Shown here one piece after another: positions 55,761 through 63,720 of a stretch of DNA of 64,000 bases; positions within the stretch are counted from its first letter, which is position 1, and each line of letters starts with the position of its first letter. The position numbers were made by a program, and so were the translations under genes. The DNA lies in assembly GCF_000317105.1 (NCBI RefSeq), contig NC_019693.1, forward strand, positions 3,720,001 to 3,784,000. The letters run 5' to 3'. Origin of the DNA: Oscillatoria acuminata PCC 6304 (GTDB lineage: Bacteria; Cyanobacteriota; Cyanobacteriia; Cyanobacteriales; Laspinemataceae). The notes beneath the pieces are model-generated. The model made no database searches. It worked only from the letters and a program-made list of their open reading frames with translations, and was not told the DNA's origin.

Positions 55761-56414
55761 ATGTCTAGTTCTGATCAAGATATTCCTCAAAAATCCTCCT
55801 TCTTCGCCAAATGGCTGACTCCTCGCTCCTGCACTCTGGGGTGCTTAGGATATATTGCTGGAATTGTAACGCTACCCCTTGCGGTGTTTTTATTCTTGAA
55901 CACACCGGATGTCAAGAAGCAACGATTTCTGGAACGGGAAACCAATGAATGCCGTAGCTGTGATCTATCAAATCTAGACCTCTCCTTGAGGGATTGGAGT
56001 CATGCAGATTTCTCAAAAGCCAATTTGCAAAATACAATTTTGGGAGCGGCTAAACTCGGCGATGCTAATTTTGCTGAAGCCAATCTGCAAGGGGCTGTCC
56101 TGCGGCAGGCTAATCTAGCGAATGCAAATTTTGAGGGGGCGAATCTGTCCCAAGCGGACTTTCGCTGTGGGGGTGGAACCTGCACAAACCTGATCAATAC
56201 AAGTTTCAAAAATGCAAATCTCCGAGGGGCGGATTTTCAGCTTGTCGGTTTCACGCCATCGGGTGAGGTGGGTTTGCCACAGGTTGATTTTACAGAAGCC
56301 GATTTGCGGGAAGCGAATTTTGAGGGGGCCAGTGTCAAGGGTGCCTTGTTGGATCAAGCGAAATTATGTGGAACAAGGATGCCCGATGGCACGATTTCAA
56401 ATCGAGACTGCTAA
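55761..56414 (+). CDS. Pentapeptide-repeat membrane protein
   Basis: Protein of 217 residues with one N-terminal transmembrane helix (about 27-47, LGYIAGIVTLPLAVFLFLN) and two blocks of A(D/N)LxX pentapeptides (about 72-142 and 150-205), which form a right-handed beta helix. Two Cys pairs (ECRSCDLSN, RCGGGTCTN) are notable. The repeat region should face one side of the membrane; function is unknown, as for most cyanobacterial pentapeptide proteins. The gene is flanked by about 50-bp direct repeats. Confidence 0.88.
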   Translation: MSSSDQDIPQKSSFFAKWLTPRSCTLGCLGYIAGIVTLPLAVFLFLNTPDVKKQRFLERETNECRSCDLSNLDLSLRDWSHADFSKANLQNTILGAAKLGDANFAEANLQGAVLRQANLANANFEGANLSQADFRCGGGTCTNLINTSFKNANLRGADFQLVGFTPSGEVGLPQVDFTEADLREANFEGASVKGALLDQAKLCGTRMPDGTISNRDC

Positions 56415-56426
56415 AGGGAGGGCTTA

Positions 56427-56475
56427 ATTGGGTATCAGTTGTTATTCCCCGTTTGTAGTAACGACTTCAGGCGTT
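56427..56475 (+). repeat. Direct repeat flanking the pentapeptide gene, right copy
   Basis: AATTGGGTATCAGTTGTTAT then TTTGTAGTAACGACTTCAGG; partner of 55549-55599. Confidence 0.75.
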
Positions 56476-56536
56476 ATCCCCATGTTCGTCATCAATCACT
56501 CGTCAACCCTTCACTCTGAAAAGTGATTAATCCAGA

Positions 56537-57406
56537 ATGAATCATCAACCCTTGACCCTGACGATTCGCGATCGCCCGTTTGTGTGGGGTCAGCGCACCT
56601 ATTTAATGGCGGTCCTCAATGTCACCCCCGATAGTTTTAGTGATGGGGGCGACTTTAACACCCTAGAAACGGCAGTAACTCATGCCAAAACGTTAATCAC
56701 TGCCGGGGCCGATATCCTCGACATTGGGGGCCAATCCACCCGACCCGGGGCCTTGGAAGTGTCCCTGGCAGAAGAACTGAATCGGGTGATTCCGGTAGTG
56801 CGATCGCTCAGAGAAGACCCCACTTTCGCCACCTGTCCTATTTCCATCGATACCTCGCGATCGCCTGTCGCAAAAGCTGCCATAGAAGCAGGGGCCGATA
56901 TTGTCAACGATGTCACCGGCGGGACCGGGGACCCCGAAATGTTCTCCGTAGTCGCTGCATTAGGCGTCCCCTTCGTCCTCATGCATAGTCGAGGCACTCC
57001 CGAAACCATGCAAAAACTCACCAATTATCAGGACTTAATCGGCGACATCACGGAATTTTTCACCGTCCAAATTCAGAAGGCAACTGCTGCCGGAATTCAA
57101 CCTCATCAGATTATTCTCGATCCGGGGATTGGGTTTGCGAAAACCTACGAGCAAAATCTGGACCTGATTAGAAATCTGTCCGAATTTCAAACATTAGGCT
57201 GTCCCCTGTTAGTTGGTCCTTCCCGTAAAAGTTTTATCGGACATTTGGTTAACCAACCCGACCCCAAACAGCGAGTTTGGGGAACTGCTGCTGCTTGTTG
57301 TGCGGCGATCGCCACCGGCAGTACCGATATCCTCCGCATCCATGACGTAGCTGAAATGCACGACGTTTGTCGAGTTGCCGATGCCATTTATCGACCCAAA
57401 ACCTAA
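56537..57406 (+). CDS. folP: Dihydropteroate synthase
   Basis: Folate-pathway enzyme that joins the pterin diphosphate to p-aminobenzoate; 289 residues, normal size. Both signatures are visible: LMAVLNVTPDSFSDGG near residue 24 and ILDIGGQSTRPGA near 62, plus ISIDTSRSPVAKAA, INDVTGG-like VNDVTGGTGD, ILDPGIGFAKT and LVGPSRKSFIG. It overlaps the convergent SPFH gene by four bases. Confidence 0.96.
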   Translation: MNHQPLTLTIRDRPFVWGQRTYLMAVLNVTPDSFSDGGDFNTLETAVTHAKTLITAGADILDIGGQSTRPGALEVSLAEELNRVIPVVRSLREDPTFATCPISIDTSRSPVAKAAIEAGADIVNDVTGGTGDPEMFSVVAALGVPFVLMHSRGTPETMQKLTNYQDLIGDITEFFTVQIQKATAAGIQPHQIILDPGIGFAKTYEQNLDLIRNLSEFQTLGCPLLVGPSRKSFIGHLVNQPDPKQRVWGTAAACCAAIATGSTDILRIHDVAEMHDVCRVADAIYRPKT

Positions 57407-58269
57407 GTAGGATTCGAGCCATTTCCCGGTGGAGTGGGGGGAGGATTTCCTCCTGGAGGAGGATTATTCGGGTTATTCAGGTGTTGGCCGATTTCCGGCA
57501 TATAAATTAGCTCGGATAGAGTATCATTTAACGCCTTCGGATCCATGAAAATCACCTTAGAATTAGGACTTTCGCTCAATTTTTCATTGGCATCCACATA
57601 GCGTTTAGCCAGCAAATATTTCATCACTTCCGTGGTAGTCATCTGGGGTTGGAGCAAGTCTAAAATCAATTGGACAGACTCAGCAGTTGCCTCAGCATCA
57701 ACAATGGTTGCTCGTTTGCGAATTTCCGAAGCCCGTTGCATTTCCATTGATTCTAAAACTGTTTTGGGTGGGTCAAGGTCTTGCACTTCCACCCGCAAGA
57801 CTTTAATTCCCCAGCTAAAAGTCGCCTCATCTAAACTCTTTAAAACCCGCCGATTAATCTCATCCGTTGAATAAAAGGTTTGTTCCAATTCCATGTGACC
57901 AATGGTGGAACGTAGCGTCGTTAAAACCAAGTTTTTAATCGCTAAATTAATGTTATTAATTTCATAATAAGCCTTTTGTAAGTCCATGATTTTCCAATAG
58001 ACCACCGCATCTAATTTAATCGCGACGTTATCCTTGGTAATGGCATTTTGAGGCGGAACATCTAAAACCTGTTCCCGAGTCGTATCTTCTACCACGATAC
58101 TTTCAACATAGGGAAACACTAAATTAGGACCGGGACTCAGTTTTCGATTAAATCGGCCCAACCGTTCCACTAAGGCTTCGTTTCCTTCATTAATGACTTT
58201 AACGGCGCTAACGGTATAACCGAGAATGCCAAAAATTAGGGGAACGATGAAGGCAAAAAATGTATTCAT
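57403..58269 (-). CDS. SPFH/band-7 (stomatin-like) membrane protein
   Basis: Protein of 288 residues with an N-terminal membrane anchor (FFAFIVPLIFGILGYTVSA), the SPFH domain (EALVERLGRFNRKLSPGPNL, VPPQNAITKDNVAIKLDAVV), an Ala/Glu helix (RKRATIVDAEATAESVQLIL) and a Pro/Gly/Asn-rich C-terminal tail. Stomatin-like proteins assemble into membrane rings and often control FtsH-type or NfeD-type proteases; no NfeD gene is adjacent. Start is ATG 58269. Confidence 0.93.
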   Translation of the reverse strand: MNTFFAFIVPLIFGILGYTVSAVKVINEGNEALVERLGRFNRKLSPGPNLVFPYVESIVVEDTTREQVLDVPPQNAITKDNVAIKLDAVVYWKIMDLQKAYYEINNINLAIKNLVLTTLRSTIGHMELEQTFYSTDEINRRVLKSLDEATFSWGIKVLRVEVQDLDPPKTVLESMEMQRASEIRKRATIVDAEATAESVQLILDLLQPQMTTTEVMKYLLAKRYVDANEKLSESPNSKVIFMDPKALNDTLSELIYMPEIGQHLNNPNNPPPGGNPPPTPPGNGSNPT

Positions 58270-58336
58270 ACTTCATGATAATTGGAAAAAATAATCTTGA
58301 AACAGAGGGCGAGAATTTAAGTCAAAGGTCTGTTAA

Positions 58337-58430
58337 AACCCGCACCCTAAAGGGTGGGGCTACACTAACAAAGCCCGCCTGCGCGGGCTAATCGATGAAA
58401 ATCGACTTGAGACAACCGGATTTGGTATAA
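58337..58430 (+). repeat. Dispersed repeat, long form, orientation A
   Basis: CCCGCACCCTAAAGGGTGGG, AAGCCCGCCTGCGCGGGCTA and GACAACCGGATTTGGTATAA in order; inverted partner of 49273-49369. Confidence 0.8.
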
Positions 58431-58530
58431 CCCAGGGATTGTCTTTAGTTTAATCGGTTTAGGAAGGTTCAGCATCCGTACAGGGGCGATCGCATCCTGA
58501 GTTTAGACGGCGATCGCCCTTGTCAATGCC

Positions 58531-60240
58531 TCAATCCAACCGCCCGAGGGCCGCTTCACTGGTTGCCAACCAGCGCGCCAAGCGCGTGGGGAGGGTTTCA
58601 TTGAGGCGCAGGGCTGTTTCTTCCGTTCCCAAGGATTGGGCGTAGGCAGCGCTTAAAAATGGGGCGTAGGTCCGCGCTTCTGGGGTCTGCTGCTTGACAA
58701 ATGCCAAGGTGACGCCGCGCAGTAATAGGCGGAGGTTTTCCGTCTGTTCCCGAGAGGGGTCGTCGGGTAAGGCAGTTTCTCGTTCTAAGAGACTGGGGCG
58801 ACTGGGGTCGGTGGTACTGAAATGAGTGCCCCCGATCGCCGTGAGTAGATATTTGGGCTCGCGCAGTTGGGTAAAGGGTCGCAATTGATGGTTCACTGCC
58901 GGGGTCCAGGAATCATCGCTGCTGGCGACAAGCAGAATGGGGATGTCGATTTTACCGAGTCCCTTGTCTCCGAAGAGGTTGCCGACGGTGGGATTGATGG
59001 CGACTGCCTGTTTAATCCGGCGATCGCGCAAGGTAATCCGATTGCCGGGTAATTCCGTGGCGGCACATTGGACTAAATCCGCTGGCGATCGGCCCAATTT
59101 TCGCCCCCCTTCACAAAACTCTCGTAATTCGTTTAAATTCAACTCACCCCCCGCTAAAGCTAAACTCGCATATCCCCCAAAAGAATGGCCGATCACTAGG
59201 GTTTGTTCGGTATTGAATTGACCCGCTAACGAACCCGGTTGGCGGTTAATTTCTGCGAGTTCATCGAGGATAAAACTGACATCTTTGGGTAAATCTAAAA
59301 AGACGGAAGCGGGAATCAGGTTGGTGGGGTCGAGGGTAAGGGGGAGGTTGGCGACGGATTCCTCATTAATGTCAGGATGTTCGATGGAGACAACGGTGAT
59401 GCCGTGGGATGCCAAATGTTGGGCTAAATATTCTAATAAGAAGCGATTGGAGGCAAATCCGTGAGAAATAACCGCCAGAGGTCCTTGGGGATTATTGCCA
59501 CTATAGATTTCGGTGGTAATTTCGCGGTTGCGCTGGCGATCGCGAAAGGTGAGGGTTTGTTGAGAAACCGTTTGCGAACCGGGTAAGGCGGGGTCGAAAC
59601 TAGAGTAAAAGGGTTCGGTTTCTAGTTCCAGGTCACTTTCTAAACGCGATCGCAAAATTTGCCCTTCTAAATAGGGCAGATTCAGTCGAGATGCGACACC
59701 GATCGCCGAAGTGGCATCAAAGACAATATTATCCCCAGGTAAGGCTTTTAAAATGCCTAATAAACTCAGACCATTGCCTTGAGTAGCAACGAGTTTAATG
59801 GCATCTTTAATTTGGTCAATGGTGCTATCAGGAACGAGTAAGAAAATGGCGCGAACAAAGCGGTTGCCTTGGGGGGAGGTGATGAGTCGATCCAGGGCGC
59901 GATCGCCAATATCCGGGTCAATTTCCACCCGTTGTGCCAATACCTCTTGCAATCCGTCTGGTAAAAAGGGACCTAGGGGGGCGAGATTGCCGGGAAGTTC
60001 GCCAGTTCTAGCATACTCTTCTAAATCATCCAGGGCGATCGAGCCTTGCCAGGGACCGAGACGAAAGGTCAAACTTTCGGCGGCAAGAGTGGCGACATTT
60101 GCACCGGAGGCGACTGCCAGCATTGCCGCAATCAGGGGTGCGATCGCCCGGTGATGCCACCGTCTAAACCGGCGATTAAAGCCCAAATTTCCCGATAATT
60201 TTCCTGATGAACCCCAGCCGATTATTTGAGTTTGTTTCAC
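58531..60240 (-). CDS. Secreted alpha/beta hydrolase with DUF1400 domain
   Basis: Exported hydrolase of 569 residues from the GTG at 60240, which has GAGAGGG upstream; the frame opens at 60339. A hydrophobic export signal (about residues 33-56, AIAPLIAAMLAVASGANVA) precedes the cyanobacterial DUF1400 domain (about 57-190; ESLTFRLGPWQGSIALDDLE). The hydrolase domain has the oxyanion region VISHGFASNRFLLEYLAQHL, the nucleophile GHSFGGYASLALAGG and a late His in IGGTHFSTTD. It resembles dienelactone/PAF-acetylhydrolase-type enzymes; the substrate is probably an ester but cannot be named. Confidence 0.9.
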   Translation of the reverse strand: MKQTQIIGWGSSGKLSGNLGFNRRFRRWHHRAIAPLIAAMLAVASGANVATLAAESLTFRLGPWQGSIALDDLEEYARTGELPGNLAPLGPFLPDGLQEVLAQRVEIDPDIGDRALDRLITSPQGNRFVRAIFLLVPDSTIDQIKDAIKLVATQGNGLSLLGILKALPGDNIVFDATSAIGVASRLNLPYLEGQILRSRLESDLELETEPFYSSFDPALPGSQTVSQQTLTFRDRQRNREITTEIYSGNNPQGPLAVISHGFASNRFLLEYLAQHLASHGITVVSIEHPDINEESVANLPLTLDPTNLIPASVFLDLPKDVSFILDELAEINRQPGSLAGQFNTEQTLVIGHSFGGYASLALAGGELNLNELREFCEGGRKLGRSPADLVQCAATELPGNRITLRDRRIKQAVAINPTVGNLFGDKGLGKIDIPILLVASSDDSWTPAVNHQLRPFTQLREPKYLLTAIGGTHFSTTDPSRPSLLERETALPDDPSREQTENLRLLLRGVTLAFVKQQTPEARTYAPFLSAAYAQSLGTEETALRLNETLPTRLARWLATSEAALGRLD

Positions 60241-60514
60241 AAGTTTTACCCTCTCAATTACGAGCGATCGACAATTGGATTGAACCCCCCCAATCCAAAG
60301 GTGTTCCCGACTCCATAACCCCAGTCTAACGTACAACACCCGACTCCCAAAAGGGTCCCCCGGTTGTGGCCCGCAATTCCTAACTCTTCAATTCTGATTT
60401 GAATAGCCAATGAAATTATAAGTTTGCTGCTTTTTGGCAATAATTATGGTAAAATAGACATAAACAAACCGGGAACAAAATCCCAAAAGCAAAGAATGTT
60501 TTCGTGTAGTTCAT

Positions 60515-60580
60515 TTAAGGAGTGCGAGCATCTTGCTCGCTTTCTAAAATAATAGCGAGCAAGATGCTCGCACTCCTTAA
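60515..60580. repeat. Large palindrome upstream of the Rpn gene
   Basis: Arms of about 27 bp (TTAAGGAGTGCGAGCATCTT … complement) around an AT-rich loop. It lies 60 bp before the Rpn start and includes GAGCAAGATGCTC sub-palindromes, so it could block or stall transcription into the Rpn gene. Its sequence is unlike the TGTAGGGGCG family. Confidence 0.85.
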
Positions 60581-60641
60581 TATCTGTTTTTCCCGAGTTT
60601 AGGAACCGCTATATGTCCAATTCAAAAGTGGAGCAGCGCCC

Positions 60642-61475
60642 ATGAGAACCGACACGATTTTTTATACCATATTCCAAAAATATCCCACTATCTTCTTTGA
60701 ATTACTCCACCGTCCCATTCAAGAAGCCAGTGCCTATCAGTTCACCTCCATTGAAGTCAAACAATTGGCTTTTCGGATTGATGGAGTATTCATGCCAACC
60801 GAGGAGGAACCCAACCGACCCTTTTACCTCACCGAAGTGCAATTTCAACCCGATGATGAGCTTTATTATCGGATTTTTGCGGAACTCTTTATCTACCTGC
60901 GCCAATACAAACCAGCAAATCCCTGGCAAGTCGTCATCATTTACCCCAATCGGCGCATCGAACCCAAAGACCAGGTACAATTTCAGGAACTGCTCAACTG
61001 CGATCGGGTCACCCGCATCTACTTGGATGAACTCGAACCGGAAGGGGAAAGCACATTAGGTCTGGGAGTTGTTAAACTAATCATAGAACCGGAAACTGCT
61101 GCGGTAGAAACAGCCAAACGCCTAATCGCCCAAGCCGCGATCGAACTCCCCAATCCCAACCACCAACGGGACCTCATCGAACTGATTGAAACCATCATCA
61201 TTTACAAGTTAACCACCAAAAGTCCAGAGGAAATAGCCGCTATGTTAGAACTAAAAAGTTGGAAAGACAATCGTTTCTATCAAGAAAGCGTTGCCGAGGG
61301 TATAGAAGAGGGTCTGAAAAGAGGCAAAATTGAAGGGAAAATGGAGGCCAAAATTGAGGCAGTTCAACCTTTAATCCGGCAGGGCTTAAGTTTAGAAGCT
61401 ATTGCTGAATGCTTGCAATTGCCATTAGATTTAGTTCGGGAAGCTGCCGAAGATAGCAATAGTCAGGAGGATTAA
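60642..61475 (+). CDS. Rpn/DUF2887 family PD-(D/E)XK nuclease with internal start
   Basis: Rpn-type nuclease of 277 residues. The PD-(D/E)XK core is seen: RIDGVFMP, then FYLTEVQFQPDDELYYRIF (E-x-Q variant), preceded by FFELLHRPIQEASAYQF. The C-terminal region from about residue 200 is a helical tail (EEIAAMLELKSWKDNRFYQE, a Lys/Glu-rich coiled segment and LEAIAECLQLPLDLVREAA). An in-frame ATG at 61242 (residue 201) has AGAGGAAA upstream and would make a 77-residue tail-only product. In E. coli, Rpn toxins are countered by such intragenic small proteins. Two stand-alone copies of this same tail follow. Confidence 0.9.
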   Translation: MRTDTIFYTIFQKYPTIFFELLHRPIQEASAYQFTSIEVKQLAFRIDGVFMPTEEEPNRPFYLTEVQFQPDDELYYRIFAELFIYLRQYKPANPWQVVIIYPNRRIEPKDQVQFQELLNCDRVTRIYLDELEPEGESTLGLGVVKLIIEPETAAVETAKRLIAQAAIELPNPNHQRDLIELIETIIIYKLTTKSPEEIAAMLELKSWKDNRFYQESVAEGIEEGLKRGKIEGKMEAKIEAVQPLIRQGLSLEAIAECLQLPLDLVREAAEDSNSQED

Positions 61476-61524
61476 CCCCACTCAATGCAGGGAGAAATCC
61501 GTAGGTTGAGATAAACCAATCGAC

Positions 61525-61558
61525 CCCCTCTAATCCAGGACATCATTGAGGGGTTTTT
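61525..61558 (+). terminator. Intrinsic terminator after the Rpn gene
   Basis: CCCCTC (61525-61530) pairs with GAGGGG (61548-61553), followed by five Ts. A related arrangement in the second spacer is split by an insertion. Confidence 0.55.
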
Positions 61559-61592
61559 ATCCCAGATTTTAGGTTAAGAGGAGATAGCCCCC

Positions 61593-61790
61593 ATGTTTGA
61601 ACTAGGAAGTTGGAAAGACAATCGCTCCTATCAAGAATGTTTTGCCGAGGGTCAAATGGAGGCCAGAATTCAGGCTGTTAAACCTTTAATGCGTCATGGA
61701 TTAAGTTTAGAAGCTATTGCTGAATCGTTGGAGTTGCCATTAGATTTAGTGCGGGAAGCTGCTGAAGATAGCAAGAGTCAGGAGGATTAA
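61593..61790 (+). CDS. Stand-alone Rpn C-terminal tail protein, copy 1 (65 aa)
   Basis: Small protein aligned with residues 201-277 of the Rpn nuclease upstream: FELGSWKDNRSYQECFAEGQ, then LSLEAIAESLELPLDLVREA and the same SQED end. It lacks the nuclease core. AAGAGGAGAT precedes the ATG at 61593, a stronger ribosome binding site than the corresponding AGAGGAAATAGCCGC in the parent. Relative to the parent it has lost about 12 residues of the Lys/Glu-rich hinge. If Rpn is toxic, this may act as an extra antitoxin or assembly competitor; this is inference. Confidence 0.78.
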   Translation: MFELGSWKDNRSYQECFAEGQMEARIQAVKPLMRHGLSLEAIAESLELPLDLVREAAEDSKSQED

Positions 61791-61913
61791 ACCCACTCAA
61801 TGCCGGGAGAAATTAGTAGGATAACATAAACAAATCGACCCACTCGAATCCATGACCCTTCTGTTATCATGCCTGCCTCATTAACCGGACTTCCGCATAT
61901 TTTGAGAACCCCT

Positions 61914-61955
61914 CCTAAATGTAGAGGCGATTCGCGAATCGCCTCTACATTTAGG
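61914..61955. repeat. Palindromic repeat inserted in the spacer between tail genes
   Basis: Perfect palindrome CCTAAATGTAGAGGCGATTC and its complement around CGCG. It lies within extra sequence that splits a spacer otherwise homologous to the first one, so it arrived after the tandem duplication. Confidence 0.85.
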
Positions 61956-62030
61956 GGTAAAGTGTAAGTCCTAATGCCATGAATCGAGGGGGTTTTATCC
62001 CAGATTTTAGCTTGAAAGGAGATATCCCCC

Positions 62031-62240
62031 ATGTTAGAACTAGGAAGTTGGAAAGACAATCGCTTCTATCAAGAAACTCTTGCCGAGGGGATAGAGAAAG
62101 GTGAGATGCGGGCCAAAATTAAGGCTGTTAAACCTTTAATGCGTCATGGATTAAGTTTAGAAGCTATTGCTGAATCGTTGGAGTTGCCATTAGATTTAGT
62201 TCGGGAAGCTGCTGAAGATAGCAATAGTCAGGAGGATTAA
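62031..62240 (+). CDS. Stand-alone Rpn C-terminal tail protein, copy 2 (69 aa)
   Basis: Second tail-only copy: LELGSWKDNRFYQETLAEGI, EKGEMRAKIKAVKPLMRHG and LEAIAESLELPLDLVREAAE, again ending SQED. GAAAGGAGAT precedes the ATG at 62031, close to a perfect Shine-Dalgarno sequence. Copies 1 and 2 share changes not in the parent (KPLMRHG, SLELPLDL), so one was copied from the other. The stop is eight bases from the convergent WD40 remnant. Confidence 0.78.
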   Translation: MLELGSWKDNRFYQETLAEGIEKGEMRAKIKAVKPLMRHGLSLEAIAESLELPLDLVREAAEDSNSQED

Positions 62241-62375
62241 TCCCACTCAACTCTGGAGATCTGCCACATCCCACAACCGGACCACACCATCACCACCTGC
62301 GGAGGCGAGATATTTGCGATCAGGACTGAAGGCCAAGCTATCCACCGACCCCGTATGTGCCAAAAATGTTCTTAG

Positions 62376-62470
62376 GAATGAAAATTTAATAACTTCCAGA
62401 AGTGTGTGGGACGGGCGTGACGCCCATCCCACAATAACAATTAAAATTGTAAGTTATTTAATTTGCGATC
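62376..62470. mobile_element. 95-bp MITE inserted in the WD40 gene
   Basis: Imperfect 20-bp ends (GAATGAAAATTTAATAACTT and AAGTTATTTAATTTGCGATC) flanked by the direct repeat CTTAG (62371-62375 and 62471-62475). The interior has the palindrome TGTGGGACGGGCGTGACGCC and complement. It differs from the other MITEs in this window. Excision with one CTTAG restores the WD40 frame. Confidence 0.88.
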
Positions 62471-62476
62471 CTTAGT

Positions 62477-63720
62477 TCCTTTCCCGTAGCGGTATCCCAC
62501 AGTCTCACAGTATTATCTAAACCCCCAGAAGCAAGGACTTGACCATCGGGACTGAAGGCCATGCTTTTCGCTGAGTCAGGATATCCACAGAGTTGGCGCA
62601 GTTCCCTTCCCGTAGCTGCATCCCACAGCCGCACAGTATTGTCCCAACCCCCATAAGCGAGGACTTGGCCATCGGGACTGAAGGCCACGCTATCTAATGA
62701 AAGCGTATGTCCACAGAGTTGGCGCAGTTCCCTTCCCGTAGCTGCATCCCACAGCCGCACGGTATTATCCCAACTTCCAGAAGCGAGAAATTTGCCATCG
62801 GGACTGAAGGCCACGCTAATCACGGAGTAGGTATGTCCACAGAGTTGGCGCAGTCCCCTTCCCGTAGCTGCATCCCACAGCCACACGGTTTTATCCAAAC
62901 TCCCAGAAGCAAGAAATTTGCCATCGGAACTGAAGGCCACGCTATCCACTGAACTCGTATGTCCACAGAGTTGGCGCAGTTCCCTTCCCGTAACTGTATC
63001 CCACAGCCGCACGGTCTTATCCTTACTCCCAGAAGCAAGGACTTTGCTATCGGGACTGAAGGCCACACTTTTTACTGAACTCGTGTATTCACAGAGTTGG
63101 CGCAGTTCCCTTCCCGTAGCTGCATCCCACAGCCGCACGGTTTTATCCAAACTCCCAGAAGCGAGAAATTTGCCATCGGGACTGAAGGCGACGCTATCCA
63201 CCGGGTCGGGATGTCCACAGAGTTGGCGCAGTTCCCTTCCCGTAGCTGCATCCCACAGCCGCACGGTCTTATCCTTACTCCCAGAAGCAAGGACTTTGCC
63301 ATCGGGACTGAAGCCCACGCTTTTTACTGAACTCGTATGTCCACAGAGTTGGCGCAGTTCCCTTCCCGTAGCTGCATCCCACAGCCGCACGGTTTTATCC
63401 AAACTCCCAGAAGCAAGAAATTTGCCATCGGAACTGAAGCCCACGCTTTTCACCAAGTCGGTATGTCCATAGAGTTGGTGCAGTTCCCTTCCTGTAGAGG
63501 GATCCCACAGCCGCACGGTTTTATCCCAACTTCCAGAAGCGAGGAATTTGCCATCGGGACTAAAGGCCACGCTAACCACTGACTTCGTATGTTCACAGAG
63601 TTGGCACAGTTCCCTTCCCGTAGCTGCATCCCACAGCCGCACGGTCTTATCCAAACTCCCAGAAGCGAGGAATTTGCCATCGGGACTGAAGGCCACGCTG
63701 TCTACTCTGTTGGGATGTCC
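62477..63720. repeat. Tandem 126-bp repeats encoding WD40 units
   Basis: About ten units of exactly 126 bp, recognisable by TCCACAGAGTTGGCGCAGTT at 126-bp steps (62584, 62710, 62836, 62962 … 63592). Near-identity at DNA level means recent expansion or gene conversion, and unit number may vary among strains. Confidence 0.92.

Noticed and set aside
55492-55818. Frame of 108 codons after tpiA
   Set aside because: Built from the dispersed repeats at 55473-55661 and runs out of frame into the pentapeptide gene.
62707-63582. Plus-strand frames opposite the WD40 array
   Set aside because: Periodic shadows of the 126-bp WD40 repeats.
62477-63720. CRISPR array
   Set aside because: The regular 126-bp repeats are coding WD40 units with no spacer structure; no CRISPR-type direct repeats or cas genes were seen in the window.
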